From the NCBI GenBank assembly GCA_009746045.1, contig RPFO01000448.1, forward strand, positions 2,401,009 through 2,465,008: DNA of 64,000 nt, written 5' to 3'. Of this stretch, positions 1-12,608 are shown one piece after another (the stretch's first letter is position 1; every line of letters begins with the position of its first letter). The stretch is from Mesostigma viride. Its lineage: Eukaryota; Streptophyta; Mesostigmatophyceae; Mesostigmatales; Mesostigmataceae. A program made the translations under genes and the position numbers. Under the pieces are notes generated by a model that saw only the letters and a program-made list of their open reading frames with translations, was not told where the DNA came from and made no database searches.

Positions 1-1200
1 TGTCGTGGCTGCTGACGCCGCAGTCTCTGCCTAGCTCCAAACATCTTTATATATCGGCATTACGCAAGTGTTGCTACGTTTCGAGCAGGGCAATGCGGAG
101 TGTTGGGCCAGTAGCTCAGCAGGTCCGGCTCCAGAATCCTGCTAGGAGCTGTCTTTTTTCCCTGCAGGCTCGGTTTTCGGCCAGGCTGACATGGCGCTAC
201 GGGTTATGGCTGAGCCGACGCACTGTTGCTGCCACATCAATCCGACGCCGCGCCAAAGTGTCCGCGGTAATTCCGGGGTGAAATTGACGAAATTCGGTGC
301 GCGCGGGAGATGTTGAGTGCAAATTTCATTGCGAAGGCTATGGTAGCGTGAAAATTTACTGTGCACGAATTACGAAGCCATTTTGTACCGGATTTCGCTT
401 GTTGGATCGGCATTCACGTAAGGAAATTTATTCTGAAAAAAAAGCGTTCGAAATCAGTTCTTTGTTTGGAGGGTGCGAGGGCAAACACGCAGCAGTGGCC
501 AGTTTCCCACGCCGCGCACAGCTACCCGTGTGTTTTCAAGGTAACCTCTAGAGTAGATTAAGACGCTTCTGGTGGGAGGGCACACTTTCGAACGATTCCT
601 TATATCATTTCGAAGAAATTTAATGTTGGAATTCCCTTAATTTTGCGTTTCCATGTTGCACGCAATTTCCCCGTAAAAGTCAGAATTATAGGAGCGCTGA
701 CAGGGGCAAAAATGCATGTCGTGGATTGAATCGCTTTCACCCCATTTCTTGCAGCTTTATGACTTCCACTGGGCAGAGCAACATTGTCCGCTGCATAAAC
801 TGCGGGCGGGGCTCGCTGCCGACGTCGCTGGTGTGCCCGGGGTGGGGGAGAACCACCATCTACTGGTTTCTATCGTCGTAACCCGCTTTCTTGTCGTAAT
901 TAACCGGCGTAGTCTAGTGGTTTAAGCGTCCGGCGACGGGCGAAAAGAACTCTTACCCTGACGCCATGGCCTGAGAAGGCACTCCGAGAAGGACTGGGGC
1001 GGGCGGTCTAAATAAAACGCGACAGTGCCCGCACCCCGCCGGCTCACCCCGGCGAACAAGACAAAGCGCACTGTTCCCCCCCTGGGCCCATCGCTGCCGT
1101 CGCCGGGCGGCACGTTGGGGAGGCGGCTCCTTCTCCCTTTTTTGGTGCCTGTTGCATCATTTTGAACCCCTGGCCAACGGAGGCATGTTCATGAATGAGT
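1..1200. other. No recognisable gene
   Basis: Only short open frames occur and none resembles a known protein. Two stretches look like a tRNA A box (about 111-122 and 909-921), but neither is followed by a T-arm or B box. I see no transposon ends. Confidence 0.5.
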
Positions 1201-1234
1201 GGATGCATGCATGAATGAATGGATGCATGAATGA

Positions 1235-2070
1235 TGGGGGGAGGGAGGGAGGGGGGGAGGGAGGGAGGGAGCTAGGAGGGAGGGAGGGAGGGAGGGAGGG
1301 AGGGAGGGAGGGAGGAGGGAGGGAGGGAGGGAGGGGGAGGAGGGAGGGAGGGAGGGAGGGGAGGGAGGGAGGGAGGGAGGGAGGGAGGGAGGGAGGGAGG
1401 GAGGGAGGGAGGGAGGGAGGGAGGGAGGGAGGGAGGGAGGGAGGGAGGAGGAGGGAGGGAGGGAGGGAGGGAGGGAGGGAGGAGGAGGGAGGGAGGGAGG
1501 GAGGGAGGGAGGGAGGGAGGAGGGAGGGAGGAGGGAGGAGGGAGGGAGGGAGGGAGGGAGGGAGGGAGGGAGGGAGGGAGGGAGGGAGGGGGAGGGAGGG
1601 AGGAGGGAGGGAGGGAGGGAGGGAGGGGGTGGAGGGGTGGGGGGGAGGGAGGAGGGGGAAGGAGGGAGGGAGGGAGGGAGGGAGGAGGGAGGGAGGGAGG
1701 GAGGGAGGGAGGGAGGGAGGGGGGGAGGGAGGGAGGGAGGGAGGGAGGGAGGGAGGGAGGGAGGGAGGGAGGGAGGAGGGAGGGAGGGAGGGAGGGAGGG
1801 AGGGAGGGAGGGAGGGAGGGAGGGAGGGAGGGAGGGAGGGAGGGAGGGAGGAGGGAGGGAGGGAGGGAGGGAGGGAGGGAGGGAGGGAGGAGGGAGGGAG
1901 GGAGGGAGGAGGGAGGGAGGGAGGGAGGGAGGGAGGGAGGGAGGGAGGGAGGGAGGAGGGAGGGAGGGAGGGAGGGAGGGAGGGAGGGAGGAGGGAGGGA
2001 GGGAGGGAGGGAGGGAGGGAGGGAGGGAGGGAGGGAGGGAGGGAGGGAGGGAGGGAGGGAGGGAGGGAAG
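1235..2070. repeat. (GGGA)n microsatellite
   Basis: About 835 bp of GGGA units, interrupted now and then by GGA or GGGG slips. Long open frames on both strands are products of the repeat and are not genes. The G-rich strand could form G-quadruplexes. Confidence 0.97.
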
Positions 2071-2082
2071 GCATGACTTTGT

Positions 2083-2372
<290 letters not shown>

Positions 2373-2377
2373 TTGTA

Positions 2378-2576
2378 TGGGTGGGTGGGTGGGTGGGTGG
2401 GTGGGTGGGTGGGTGGGTGGGTGGGTGGGTGGGTGGGTGGGTGGGTGGTGGGTGGGTGGGTGGGTGGTGGGTGGGTGGGTGGGTGGGTGGGGGTGGGTGG
2501 GTGGGTGGGTGGGTGGGTGGGTGGGTGGGTGGTGGGTGGGTGGGTGGGTGGGTGGGTGGGTGGGTGGGTGGGTGGG
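2378..2576. repeat. (GGGT)n microsatellite
   Basis: About 200 bp of GGGT units with a few GGT slips. It is the third block of the compound array; the three unit types differ from their neighbours by one or two bases. Confidence 0.97.
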
Positions 2577-2764
2577 GAAGGTGTGCTTTTTATTATGATG
2601 CCTAGCGAAGTTACGTGTGTGTTGTTGATGTACATGTTGACGTTGTATCATGGGCGTGTGCCCCTAAGTCTGCCTTCCTGCAATATCACATAATATATCA
2701 TCAAGATGTGTTGTTGGGAACCTGACTATATATCCCAAACTGGAATGGTTGACTTGCAACTATG

Positions 2765-3960
2765 GGATGAAACCCTTGAAAAACAATTACTAGGAACTGC
2801 ATTTTTAGTGCAATGTTTGCTAGCATCTGTCACCTATTGGTCATGCAAACAGTCTGAATTTCTTGTGGGCAGTTAACATAGATGTTTTTTATGAGCTGTG
2901 CAAAGTTCTAGGCTTAACTGAGTTCATTGATATAGGCACCCATGTGTTGGAACCCTTGGAAAACCAAGAAAAACTGCATTTTTTGGGTATTTATGCTAGC
3001 ATTTGTCACCTATTTGTCATCCAACCCGCCTGAAACTTTGTGGGCATGCTGCATGGGATGTGTTTAGAACATGTGCAAAGTTCCAGCTCCAACTGAGTTC
3101 ATTTGGTGTCATTATGTATGCATATGTGTGATAAAACCCTTGGAAAACCAAGAAAAACTGCATTTTTTGGGTATTTATGCTAGCATTTGTCACCTATTTG
3201 TCATCCAACCCGCCTGAAACTCTGTGGGCATGCTGCATGGGATGTGTTTAGAACATGTGCAAAGTTCCAGCTCCAACTGAGTTCATTTGGTGTCATTATG
3301 TATGCATATGTGTGATAAAACCCTTGGAAAACCAAGAAAAACTGCATTTTTTGGGTATTTATGCTAGCATTCGTCACCTATTTGTCATCCAACCCGCCTG
3401 AAACTCTGTGGGCATGCTGCATGGAATGTGTTTAGAACATGTGCAAAGTTCCAGCTCCAACTGAGTTCATTTGGTGTCATTGTGTATGCATATGTGTGAT
3501 AAAACCCTTGGAAAACCAAGAAAAACTGCATTTTTTGGGTATTTATGCTAGCATTTGTCACCTATTTGTCATCCAACCCGCCTGAAACTCTGTGGGCATG
3601 CTGCATGCGATGTGTTTAGAACATGTGCAAAGTTCCAGCTCCAACTGAGTTCATTTGGTGTCATTATGTATGCATATGTGTGATAAAACCCTTGGAAAAC
3701 CATGAAAAACTGCATTTTTTGGGTATTTATGCTAGCATTTGTCACCTATTTGTCATCTAACCCGCCTAAAACTTTGTGGGCATGCTGCATGGGATGTGTT
3801 TAGAACATGTGCAAAGTCCCAGGCCCAACTGGGTTCATTTGATGTCTTCATATATGCATACATGCCAGAAAGTGCTGAAAATACGGTATTTTTTGCTAGC
3901 AAATGTCACCATGTTACCATGCTGCCGACTCCCAAAAATTTTTTTGACTACATGGCATCA
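2765..3960. repeat. 184-bp tandem satellite
   Basis: A unit with the phrase AAAACCCTTGGAAAACC recurs at 3132, 3316, 3500 and 3684, exactly 184 bp apart. More diverged copies lie before (about 2770 and 2950) and after (to about 3960). The central four copies are nearly identical and the outer ones are decayed, as expected when unequal exchange homogenises the middle of an array. No protein is conserved across units. Confidence 0.93.
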
Positions 3961-3969
3961 TAAGATATC

Positions 3970-6900
3970 TGATAAGGAACCTTGGTGCCAAATTTGAGGT
4001 CAAACTGACCATTATTCCTTCTCCAAATAATTTCCAGGGGAAGAAAATGGGTTTTCGGATTGATGTGGCCGACGGCACCTATCACCCGGTTTCCGGGTTG
4101 CGGCTGCACGCACGACCACCACCGCGACCGCCTGACGACGTCGCCGTCTAAGGTTGTTGTTTTTTTCCCGGTGCTGCTTTTCTTTGACGACATTGTTACG
4201 GTGTGGCTCAGGTTACACCTCGTGTCTTTTGAGGGTGGCTCCGGATGAGCGGACAGTAGGGATTCATGGCTGCCCTTTTTACGCAAGGTTCCTTTTGCAC
4301 TCACTTGACAATCTTTCAGGATCCTTTTCTTCGGTGCATGGGCAGCCTACCCTTGCTGTTTAAGGACTGTGGCACGTCCTTAATTCACGCGTCGCCAAAC
4401 ATTTGTTTCAGTTGTGGGGGAAACTCTTCCTTTTCTTGTTGGCATCATGACAGTGGAGGCGTTCTAGGTTGAGCTTTGGTTCCTCCCACGTGTATGGTGG
4501 TTTGGTTTTGGTGGGGAGGAGAACAACGGCATTTGTGTTGTTCCCACTATCATCATGGTACTATGGGCAGGGCGAGCTCCCTAGGAGTTGTCCAGATTGG
4601 TGGCAGCTACGTCTGGTTACCCTGAGCAATTTTTTGCGGGGGAGTGGACATCCTGGATGTCTGCAATGTAATTTCCAGACGGCATCACACATGCCAGGGC
4701 AGAACAACAGCATTTACGGGGTTTCCACTATCATACTTGGACAGCTGTGTCTAGTTACCCTGAGAAAATTTCTGCGGGGGAGTGGATATCCCAGGTCTGC
4801 CAAAGGGTTGCCAGATGCTATCATGGAGGCATATGGCATGGTAGATGCCACCACATCAGGGGACATCGGGATACCTGCAGTGGGTTGTCCCCTAGAGGGT
4901 ATCACACGTGCACCCACGAGTTGCCAGGTGTCTCTTGCATGGGTTGCCCACTGGCTAGACGGTGTCCTTTGACACATGTTCCCAGAGGGGGTGGACCACT
5001 TGCTTGACAACGTCCCTTTACAAGTGGGGTGTGGGTCACTTGCCAGTTGGGGCCCTTACCTGCGCCAGACCATTGTGACCACGCATTTACTTCTCCCAGG
5101 ACATGATGGTTACCACTGCTTGTTGGCAGATGGTCCCTGTTGGGCCTAGGAGGTGCACTAGGACAGCAAGTATGGACACCAGGGCTGCTGTCATAGTTCT
5201 TATCTGTGAATATATCTGATATAGTTCTCAGATCAGAATTTTTGACACTGGTCAAGGCGTTTTTAGGCCCATTTTTTCGACTTTTGGGCAGTTCTGCTGG
5301 CTGTTGGACCACCTCAGGCCCTTGTGCTCCTCCGGCTTAGGAGTTCTGGCTACCTGGCACTTGGTAGTAGCCCTGTTCGAGTCTGCTATCTTAACAGGTT
5401 GGCAGTCTGTGGCTTGCCTACTAGGCAGTTTTTCTGAGTGCCATAGTGAAGAGTGCTGGCTCCTTCCTGCAGCCTGATTGACGTTCAGTCAGGGCAGTTG
5501 ACAGCATGTGGTCCTTCTTCCAAGCAGCTTCCGGAGCCAAGCTCATTGGTGTCCGTTCCAGGCCTCCTTCAAGCAGCTTAGTCACTTTTCCACAGCGTGA
5601 CCGGCGCAAGCAGCTAGTCTTGGTTGTCCAGTCAGGCAATAGCTGTGTTGGATACCCACATGTGGGGGTGACGCTGATTGGGCGTTGTGGCAGTAGCCTA
5701 TTGGGGGCTTGAGGTCAGTGGGGGATTGGTGACTTGTCTATGGCGGGCATGGCACATGGGGGCGACGTTGGAGAGTATCCTGGTGGTGGACTAGTGCTGT
5801 TGGTGATGACTGCAAGCACTCATGGTGGCGACTGCAAGCACTCAATGGTGGAGACTTCATCAAGCACTGCATGGTGGCCACTGGCGACTCTGGTGACTTG
5901 GGGACGCCCAAGTGACGCGTATCTGTAATGCTGGTGCCTGCTCCTGACGCTGTGTTGGGTCCTGCCTGCTGGTGGACATCAAGCCAGCCTTGTGCAGATG
6001 AGTAACCTCCTACCCTTGCTTTGCCCTGCTATGGACTTATCCTTGCTTGCATGGTGCCAGGATGGCTTGTTGTCTTGATAGTACACCATCCGCCCTTGAG
6101 CTGATTGCTTGCACAGCATGATGGTTGTATGAATGGGACTGCTTGCACGGGGGGTCTGGCATCATGTTTGCGTGGGTAGGATGTCCTTGTGGGTTGGATG
6201 ATGGGCGGGATCAACGGAGCTACAACTGTGGGGCCGGCTGGAATCTTTGGCATGACAGTGATGACAATGGTGCCCACTCCGTTGACTCTTAATTGAGGCG
6301 TTGGACTACTTGGTGCTGGGCGGGGGCTCACATGAGCTTAGAGGTGTGGGTTAGTTGGGGGACCCATTCAGCCCTCTATCACCCTTACAACCTGCCTCAT
6401 GTGCATCAGTATCCGTGGTACACTGACATTAATACCATTTGGCAGTCTACGTGGTCCACGGACGTGGATACTACTTTCCATGCTTTGACTAGGGGGACAT
6501 GGTTCAGTCTACTTGCTAGGGCCCTGCCAAGCTGAGGGTGTATCTGTTTGATGACTGATGGCCTCATCCAGCATACCCTTACGCTGCCCTACTTGTGCAA
6601 CCTTGTCTTGGGCTCCTTCGATCCTAATGCCCACATTACCTTGCATGGTAGTGCCACCTGGATGGTTGCGGGGAGTGATGTTGTTGCTGGGGCCCTGCCA
6701 AGCTTGGGCACATCAGTTGGCTGATTGGTGATTGCTTTCAGTCTGCTCTCAAGCTGCCTTGTATGCAACTCTGTCTTGGACACTTTGCTGTAGTTCCCAC
6801 CCCATCTTTAGTCATGAGGTGCATAGGACGTCTTAATAGAGCGACCCTGCAGGCCACCAGTGGTTTAGTGGGCTGAGAGACTTGCCTCCCCCACCCTTCT

Positions 6901-7680
6901 CTGGTTGGCTGGGCCTCTGTCTTCATGCGTATCCCATGGCGTTTGTTCCTGCTAGGTCATGCTGTCAATCTTGGGAAGCTGATACCAGGATTATTACAGC
7001 TTATTCTACGCAGAGGGGTGGAATTATTAGGCATGCTGGTAGTCTCCAGTTTACCAGTTATGCTGAGGGGGATTTGTGTGGGGAGCAGGGCGTGCAGGGG
7101 ATTGGGCTGCACCTAACCCTTGCATGGGGGTAGCGTGTGCTACGATTTACAAGTTGGGGCATACCGTTCATAATGCTGGTGAGGCATTACTGATCTTCTG
7201 CTATCCCTCTCAAGGCTGTGGATGGTTTTCCCAGGCATCTTATGGAGAAATAGTGTGCCTTGTGATTATCATAGGCCACTGGCTATGGGTTTGAGTGTAC
7301 TAGCTACTAAGGAGATGTGGCTTTACCTCACTCTCACTCCTTTGGTGCGACTGGAGGGGGGGAATTTTGTTCTGGTGGGGAGGAGATCTGTGAGGATCAT
7401 AGCGTGGATTCACCCTGGGATTTCAGTTCATCCTGTCGGGCTCACCTCATAGATCCCTGACTATGTGGTATCCTGGTTTCGCTGGCCATCGGTGGGCTAT
7501 TTTGGCTGTGCCTTGTGGCACCTCCCCAACCTGCTGACGGGTACCCACTGGTGACAACCCTGTCCACGGCCTCTCTTCATCATGGGTGTACTTCTGAGAT
7601 ACCCTTGCTCTTCCTGAGGCGACCCTGTTGGCGACGTCTTCCTGCTGGATTGCTCCTGCCTCTTGGTGACTGCACTTCCA
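3970..7680. other. Decayed DNA, no identifiable gene
   Basis: Every frame is short and none resembles a known family. Between about 4520 and 4800 there is an imperfect repeat with period about 181 bp, in which AACAACRGCATTT recurs at 4522 and 4703. The strand is rich in T and G. Because a Ty3/gypsy pol fragment and a probable LTR lie downstream in the same orientation, part of this region may be old retrotransposon interior. That is inference. Confidence 0.4.
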
Positions 7681-7689
7681 CCTGGGGCG

Positions 7690-7836
7690 CTGTTGACGTT
7701 TCCTCGTTCCAGTTTGCGTGGACTGACGGGTGTCAGCAGGCCTTGGACTTGCTGCAGCAGAAGCTCACGCCAGCCCCTGTGTTAGGATTGAGCATTCTTG
7801 GAATCCATCCAGCCTGCTATGACCTGTTGGTGATCT
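7690..7836 (+). pseudogene. Ty3/gypsy pol fragment (RT to RNase H junction)
   Basis: In one frame the peptide FAWTDGCQQALDLLQQKLT is followed by APVLGL. This matches the well-known joint between reverse transcriptase and RNase H in Ty3/gypsy polyproteins, whose usual form is F-x-W-T-x-x-C-Q-x-A-F-x-x-L-K, then L-T-x-A-P-V-L. The frame stops at 7836 and nothing else of pol is readable nearby. It lies in the same orientation as the probable LTR at 9735. Confidence 0.6.
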
Positions 7837-7849
7837 GAGGGAGGTCCCC

Positions 7850-9723
7850 AGTTGGGATGGATTGGGGATTTATTATGGCTCGGTTACCTGCCACTCTGTT
7901 GTGGTGATACAGCATCTGTCCCTGACTACCTCTTCCCTTGAGAAGGGCTGGAATCTTTGGGTGTGCTGTGGTGACTAGCTTTGATGAGCCTTGGACCCTG
8001 GCAGCCCAGTTAGTTATGGGGGTTGGCTGTATAGAGGGTTAGCCTTGCTACATGACACTCTGCTTCCTGCCCTGATCAAGCAGTGAGAGTTGTCAGTATT
8101 TCGTGGCATGGATCCCTGTGGATGACCCGTTATCCCTGGGAATGTCAGGCTTGTCTTTCACCCGTGGACTCTAGCTGAGGGAGGGTGGTGTCCCAGAACA
8201 TGGAGTGGCCTCGCCTTGTTTGGCTTAGGTGCCTTGATCCTGTTTACTCCTTCTTGGATTCATGTGGACTCATTGAATCCGACGGGGATCTGAGTTGAGT
8301 GGGATGGACTCTGGTGGGAGTTTGGTTGGACTAAGCTGAGATGACATCCAGATTTTGGTGACCAGTTTCTGAGGATGGTTGAGGGGATCTGAGCTTGGAT
8401 GGCACATGGAGAGTGACTTCTGTGTTGTACCCTCGACATATGGAGTGGTTCACCTAGGGCTTGATTCCTGGTATGATTAAGACACGTGGTTCATGTCTGC
8501 ATGCACGTCTTCGTGTACCAGACCAATAGTATATACCTGGAGGTTTCTACCTTGGTGCTGCTGAGTGGCCTATGTGGATCATAGGAACTGCACGGGCCCC
8601 TGTGACCACTATGAGACTTTGGCCAAGGCGTTGGCTGCACTCAACAGAGAGGAGGGGGAGGTGAGCTCTGAAGGCTATGTGGAGGAGGTCCTATCTCAGC
8701 TGCACACAAGCCTGTATGAGAGTGGCTCCCCTTTTTGTGGCTCATCTGCTGCATAGGATGTATGCATTGTCACCAGGACCTGAGATTGACATGAGGCCTG
8801 CTGAGGGGCAGGACATGCTGGCAGCCTTACCTGAGGCCTTGAAGGAGGCATTTACTCAGTTGCAGCCAGTGAGTATGGGAGAGGCTTCCTACATGGAGCT
8901 GTTGGAGTTTTCAGTTCAGAAGGGTGACTTTGATTTGGTTCCTTCTTCCTCCAGCTCTGCCAGAAGGTGTTTTCCTTTGGAGACTTCTAACCTCTTTTGC
9001 AATCCAGGGTTGCCCAAGTACACTGTGGAACAAGGTCCGTCAGACGCCACTAAGGGTGCTGGTGCCTCTGATAGGTGCTAAGTGGTCGGTGGTCAAGACC
9101 TTTCTGCAGTTCTGGTGGGCGTACAGATCATGGGTGAGCAGGCACAAGACGTCCTCTACTTGGGTGATGGACCCTGAGAGTCAGTCTGTGGTGCTCCTCT
9201 CCTATCCAGGGGCATGCCTTCGCTGTGCTGCCCAGATGGTGGCAGGGGCTGCTGAGACTTGCGTGGTGCTGCAGGTCAGCAGGAACTGGCTAGAGTTGGC
9301 CCACATGGTGGAGTAGTTTCCCATGTGTGGACCCAAGGGCAAGGATGGCCTGAATGGAGATTGGTTTAGCCTGTGAGGAACAGGGCTGAGAAGGAAAGGG
9401 GGCTTTGGATTGTGGTGTGAGGGGGGGGTTCCAGGATGGATGATGGGGGGGCTCCATTCCAGTTCTGATGTTCCAGTCCAGAGTTCCAGAATTCCAGAAT
9501 GATGACGGGATGACTTCCAGTATTGCTGTGTTTATCTGGGCTTGTAGTGGATAAGGATGTGACTTGTCTGCTGTAGAGACCTGTGACTAGATGTTTATGA
9601 GATAGGAGGCCCTGTTTCCAGGGATGTAAAAACCCATCTGCTTTTCCCAAGAGATGGTGGATTTCTGTTCAATGTTCCTCTGCCTTCAAGAGTTGGCTAT
9701 TGGACCTGGGAGGTCCAGTTTTG
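7850..9723 (+). other. Probable retrotransposon interior, decayed
   Basis: Overlapping short frames at 8565-9316 show a coherent bias and may be one protein broken by frameshifts. I recognise no integrase zinc finger or DDE motif. The position between the pol fragment and the LTR suggests the remains of an integrase or 3' domain. The function is unknown. Confidence 0.35.
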
Positions 9724-10513
9724 AGGGGGAGATATGTAACAAGCAAAAATGACTTTGTTGTTACATCCTTTGTTTTGTGAATGTTTGGCTTTTATTCGAG
9801 GACTTTTGGATCAGTATTGAGAAAGTTATGAGGTTTCTAAGACGACGGTACTTGGAGCTGATACTTTGTCAACCAACTGATAGGAACCCTCATTGGTCGT
9901 GGCCTGATCCACGTAGGGTTGTAGTTTGTTGGTTGGTACTACTGATAGGAGCCCTCATTGGTCGTGGCCTGATCCACGTGGGGTTGTAGTTTGTTGGTTG
10001 GTACTATTGAGTCTTAAATGCTCCTTTGGGACTTCAGTGCTTACGACAGATTTAGGATCTCATGGAAAGATTCTGCCAGGCTGTGTGTGGTGTTGTTCTG
10101 TTCTGTGTGATTAGGATGGATACGAAGATCTTGTATAGAATTCCATGATTCTGATTGGTTCTCTTCAGGCTAAGGTTGGAGCAAGTTCGACAAGCACGTC
10201 GATATCAAGGACGTGGGGTCGCCATTGTTGCTACGTTGGTTTTGATTCACCATGGTATAATAAAGCTTGGCTTTGTTGTCCAATCCATAAGAGCCCCTTG
10301 GCTATAGACGTCCTTCAGTTCCACAGAGGTCGTCTATACACGAGCTTGTCTTTGTGTCTACAAGGGGTGTGATTCCCTAAATCACGTGCTGTGGAATTTC
10401 CATCTCAACGTTGCTCGGATACTTGAAGTTCAGCAACTCAAGAAAGCAACCCAGGTAAAAGATCTTTCATATTGGACTGTGGATGATGCTGATGATCATT
10501 TTTAGTCGTTACA
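9724..10513 (+). mobile_element. Polypurine tract and probable LTR
   Basis: A purine run at 9724-9732 is followed at 9735 by TGTAAC. The block ends at 10513 with GTTACA, so a 779-bp unit begins with TG, ends with CA and has a 6-bp terminal inverted repeat, as LTRs do. A TATAATAAA box at about 10257 could serve as promoter or polyadenylation signal. No matching 5' LTR was found in the window, so it could be a 3' LTR or a solo LTR. Confidence 0.5.
9878..10001. repeat. 62-bp tandem duplication inside the LTR
   Basis: Two adjacent copies of about 62 bp, both containing CCTCATTGGTCGTGGCCTGA and TTTGTTGGTTGGTACT, differ at only a few bases. Duplicated blocks of this kind are common in LTR U3 regions. 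Confidence 0.8.
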
Positions 10514-10522
10514 GACGCGCAG

Positions 10523-11053
10523 ATGCACATTGACCGCCTGGCACTGAACCCACTGGTCACACTCAGCCCGGAAACCCCCACCCTGCACATGGCCTACGTT
10601 GAGAATGGGGGTCCCAGGAGGGGGATTGACCTAGTGAAGATCCTCCTCCCAGGCACATACCAGCCAGATGACACGGGCAAGATACCGGATGCGGCCGGGC
10701 GATGGCTACTAACGTCCAAGAAGCAACTTTTCGAGGGCAGCAGCACCCCCTGGCCACAGTACAGGCCTGTCCGCCGCCAGGACCAGCCAGCCGCGGACAC
10801 CGAGCCACCGGGATCGCCGCAGCACATTACCAACGCCGCCAATGGGGCAGAGCTCAGCCTACCGGAGAATCTTGAGTCGAGGGGGACGAGATCGGGGAAC
10901 ACATGGACACGGAGGCGACGGGGCAAGGAACTAAGCGGGCCCGGCAGGCAGCCAACCGCGGCGACAACGGGATCACCCACAACACCGGCCTGGACATCCG
11001 TGGCGGCGCCGGACGCAACGGACGTGGCGGCCGCGCCAACCGTGACTAGGTAA
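10523..11053 (+). pseudogene. ORF upstream of LINE ORF2, possible ORF1 remnant
   Basis: An open frame of 176 codons lies just upstream of the LINE endonuclease frame and in the same orientation. It is rich in Pro, Arg, Ala and Thr toward the end, with basic clusters, but has no recognisable RRM or CCHC knuckle. Its place just before ORF2 fits an ORF1. The 5' side seems cut off by the LTR that ends at 10513. Confidence 0.4.
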
Positions 11054-11076
11054 GACCTGCCTGATACGCCACTAAC

Positions 11077-12608
11077 ATGAGCCAACTCACCATAGTATCA
11101 TGGAATGTACGTGGTCTCAATAGCTATGGAGTACGTACTGCTACTAGCATACCCAATACTACCGTAGTGGCTCTTATATGTGTACGCTTAATTATCGTAC
11201 GAGGGCTTTTAGCGATTTTTGTTACGCGTACGGGGTTTTTGGGATTTTTTCTTAGTGCACGTAGGTATATCATAAGGGTATATCGTAGGTATATTTGGGA
11301 GGCAGTACCCTAGGGACAACATATGGAAGCCCCTCATACGTATATCGTAGCACCTGAGGGTGATATCTTGGGATGTACGAGGCCGGAAGGAGTTTTTTTT
11401 TCGGCCTGTACGGGGTCGATTCGTACATAATTAGGCGTACTGATATAAGAGCCACTACGGTACTCGTATCAAGCAAAGCCCTTCACCTCGCATCATTACT
11501 GCAGGGCTACGGCGGCCCAGCCCATGAGATCTGGCTGGGCCTGCAAGAGCATAAAATTCAAGGCCCGGGGGTCACGGCCAACAAAGCAGTGAGAGCACTA
11601 GCTCCTAATAGTGAGAGTCGCTGGGCCTGGGCGCGAGGAACCCAGGGGGGCACAGCTTTGATTCAATACCGTAAAACGGCTTCCTCACACCTCACCTGCC
11701 ACACTTGGTCCCAACCGGTAGATACGGCGGCGGCTCAATGGCAAGGCCGCTGGGTACGACAGCACATCACCTGGGGTAGCAAGCAGGGGTACCTTCTTTC
11801 AATTTACGCCCCAACCGACCCAGCTGAACAACATAATTTTTTCAAAGACATGTTTCAGATGATCCACGCCATTATTTCCCACGGCCTGGAGGTCATATTG
11901 ATGGGTGATTTCAATCTAGACATGGCGGCGCACCCTCAATCACGTACAAACCCCTTTCACGAACAGCTACTAGAGCTTAACCTACACGACCTACTGCGCT
12001 CCAGGGACAACGACCACACTTGGCTTGCAACACGCGACGGTCACCGCATCACACGCCGTCTAGACAGAATCTATGCCACGCACGCTTGGGCGGACCTTGT
12101 ATGTCATGCTAGGGTAGATCGCTCTATCACTCTTTCGGACCACTACCCTTGTATTATCACCTTAACGCACCACACCCCACCGACGCGGGGACCCGGTATC
12201 CCCCGCTTCAACCGAGACTTATTGAGGGATCAAACATTCACGGCTCAAGTAAAAGCTTTTTGGCGAGAGTGGGTGGCCAGCATCCCTCACTATACCGATC
12301 ATTGTCGATGGATGCAAGCCGGCCTACAACATGTATTGCAACTTTCCAAGAAATACACTGCTGAGCTTAGACAACAGAAAGGCCATGAATACCGATGTTA
12401 CGAACGTATTGTCAACCGTCTACAACTTAAGCAAACACTCACTACTTATGACATGGCGAAAATGCAACAAGCCCAGCTAGCCTTGGACAAACTGCGATAC
12501 GAAAGACACGCTAACGCCATAGATGCGGAAAACCTTTGGTGGCACACAACGGGGGAAAAAATGAATAAAAATATTTTGCACTCCCCAAGCAACGAACACA
12601 CACGCTGA
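11077..12608 (+). pseudogene. LINE ORF2, AP-like endonuclease half, interrupted
   Basis: This is the endonuclease/exonuclease/phosphatase domain of a non-LTR retrotransposon. The start has the motif IVSWNVRGLN; after an insertion come IWLGLQEHK, LSIYAPTD, LMGDFNLD, RRLDRIYAT and LSDHYP, the ordered metal-binding and catalytic motifs of L1-type endonucleases. The domain is split by an inverted-repeat element at about 11150-11475, which changes the frame. The frame then stops at 12608; the next bases continue the protein in another frame, so there is also a small frameshift near 12600. It cannot encode a working enzyme as it stands. Confidence 0.9.
11150..11475. mobile_element. Small inverted-repeat element (MITE-like) inside the LINE
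   Basis: Left end 11161-11202 and right end about 11421-11461 are inverted copies of roughly 42 bp with few mismatches; both contain ACCGTAGTGGCTCTTATAT. The interior is AT-rich and has no transposase. The flanking LINE sequence jumps from the WNVRGLN motif to the SKALHLASLL segment, so the element sits inside the endonuclease domain. The exact ends and the duplicated target could not be fixed; a TA-type duplication is possible. Confidence 0.75.

Noticed and set aside
904-970. tRNA-like 5' half (TAGTCTAGTGG A box)
   Set aside because: No anticodon arm, T-arm or B box follows at the right distance.
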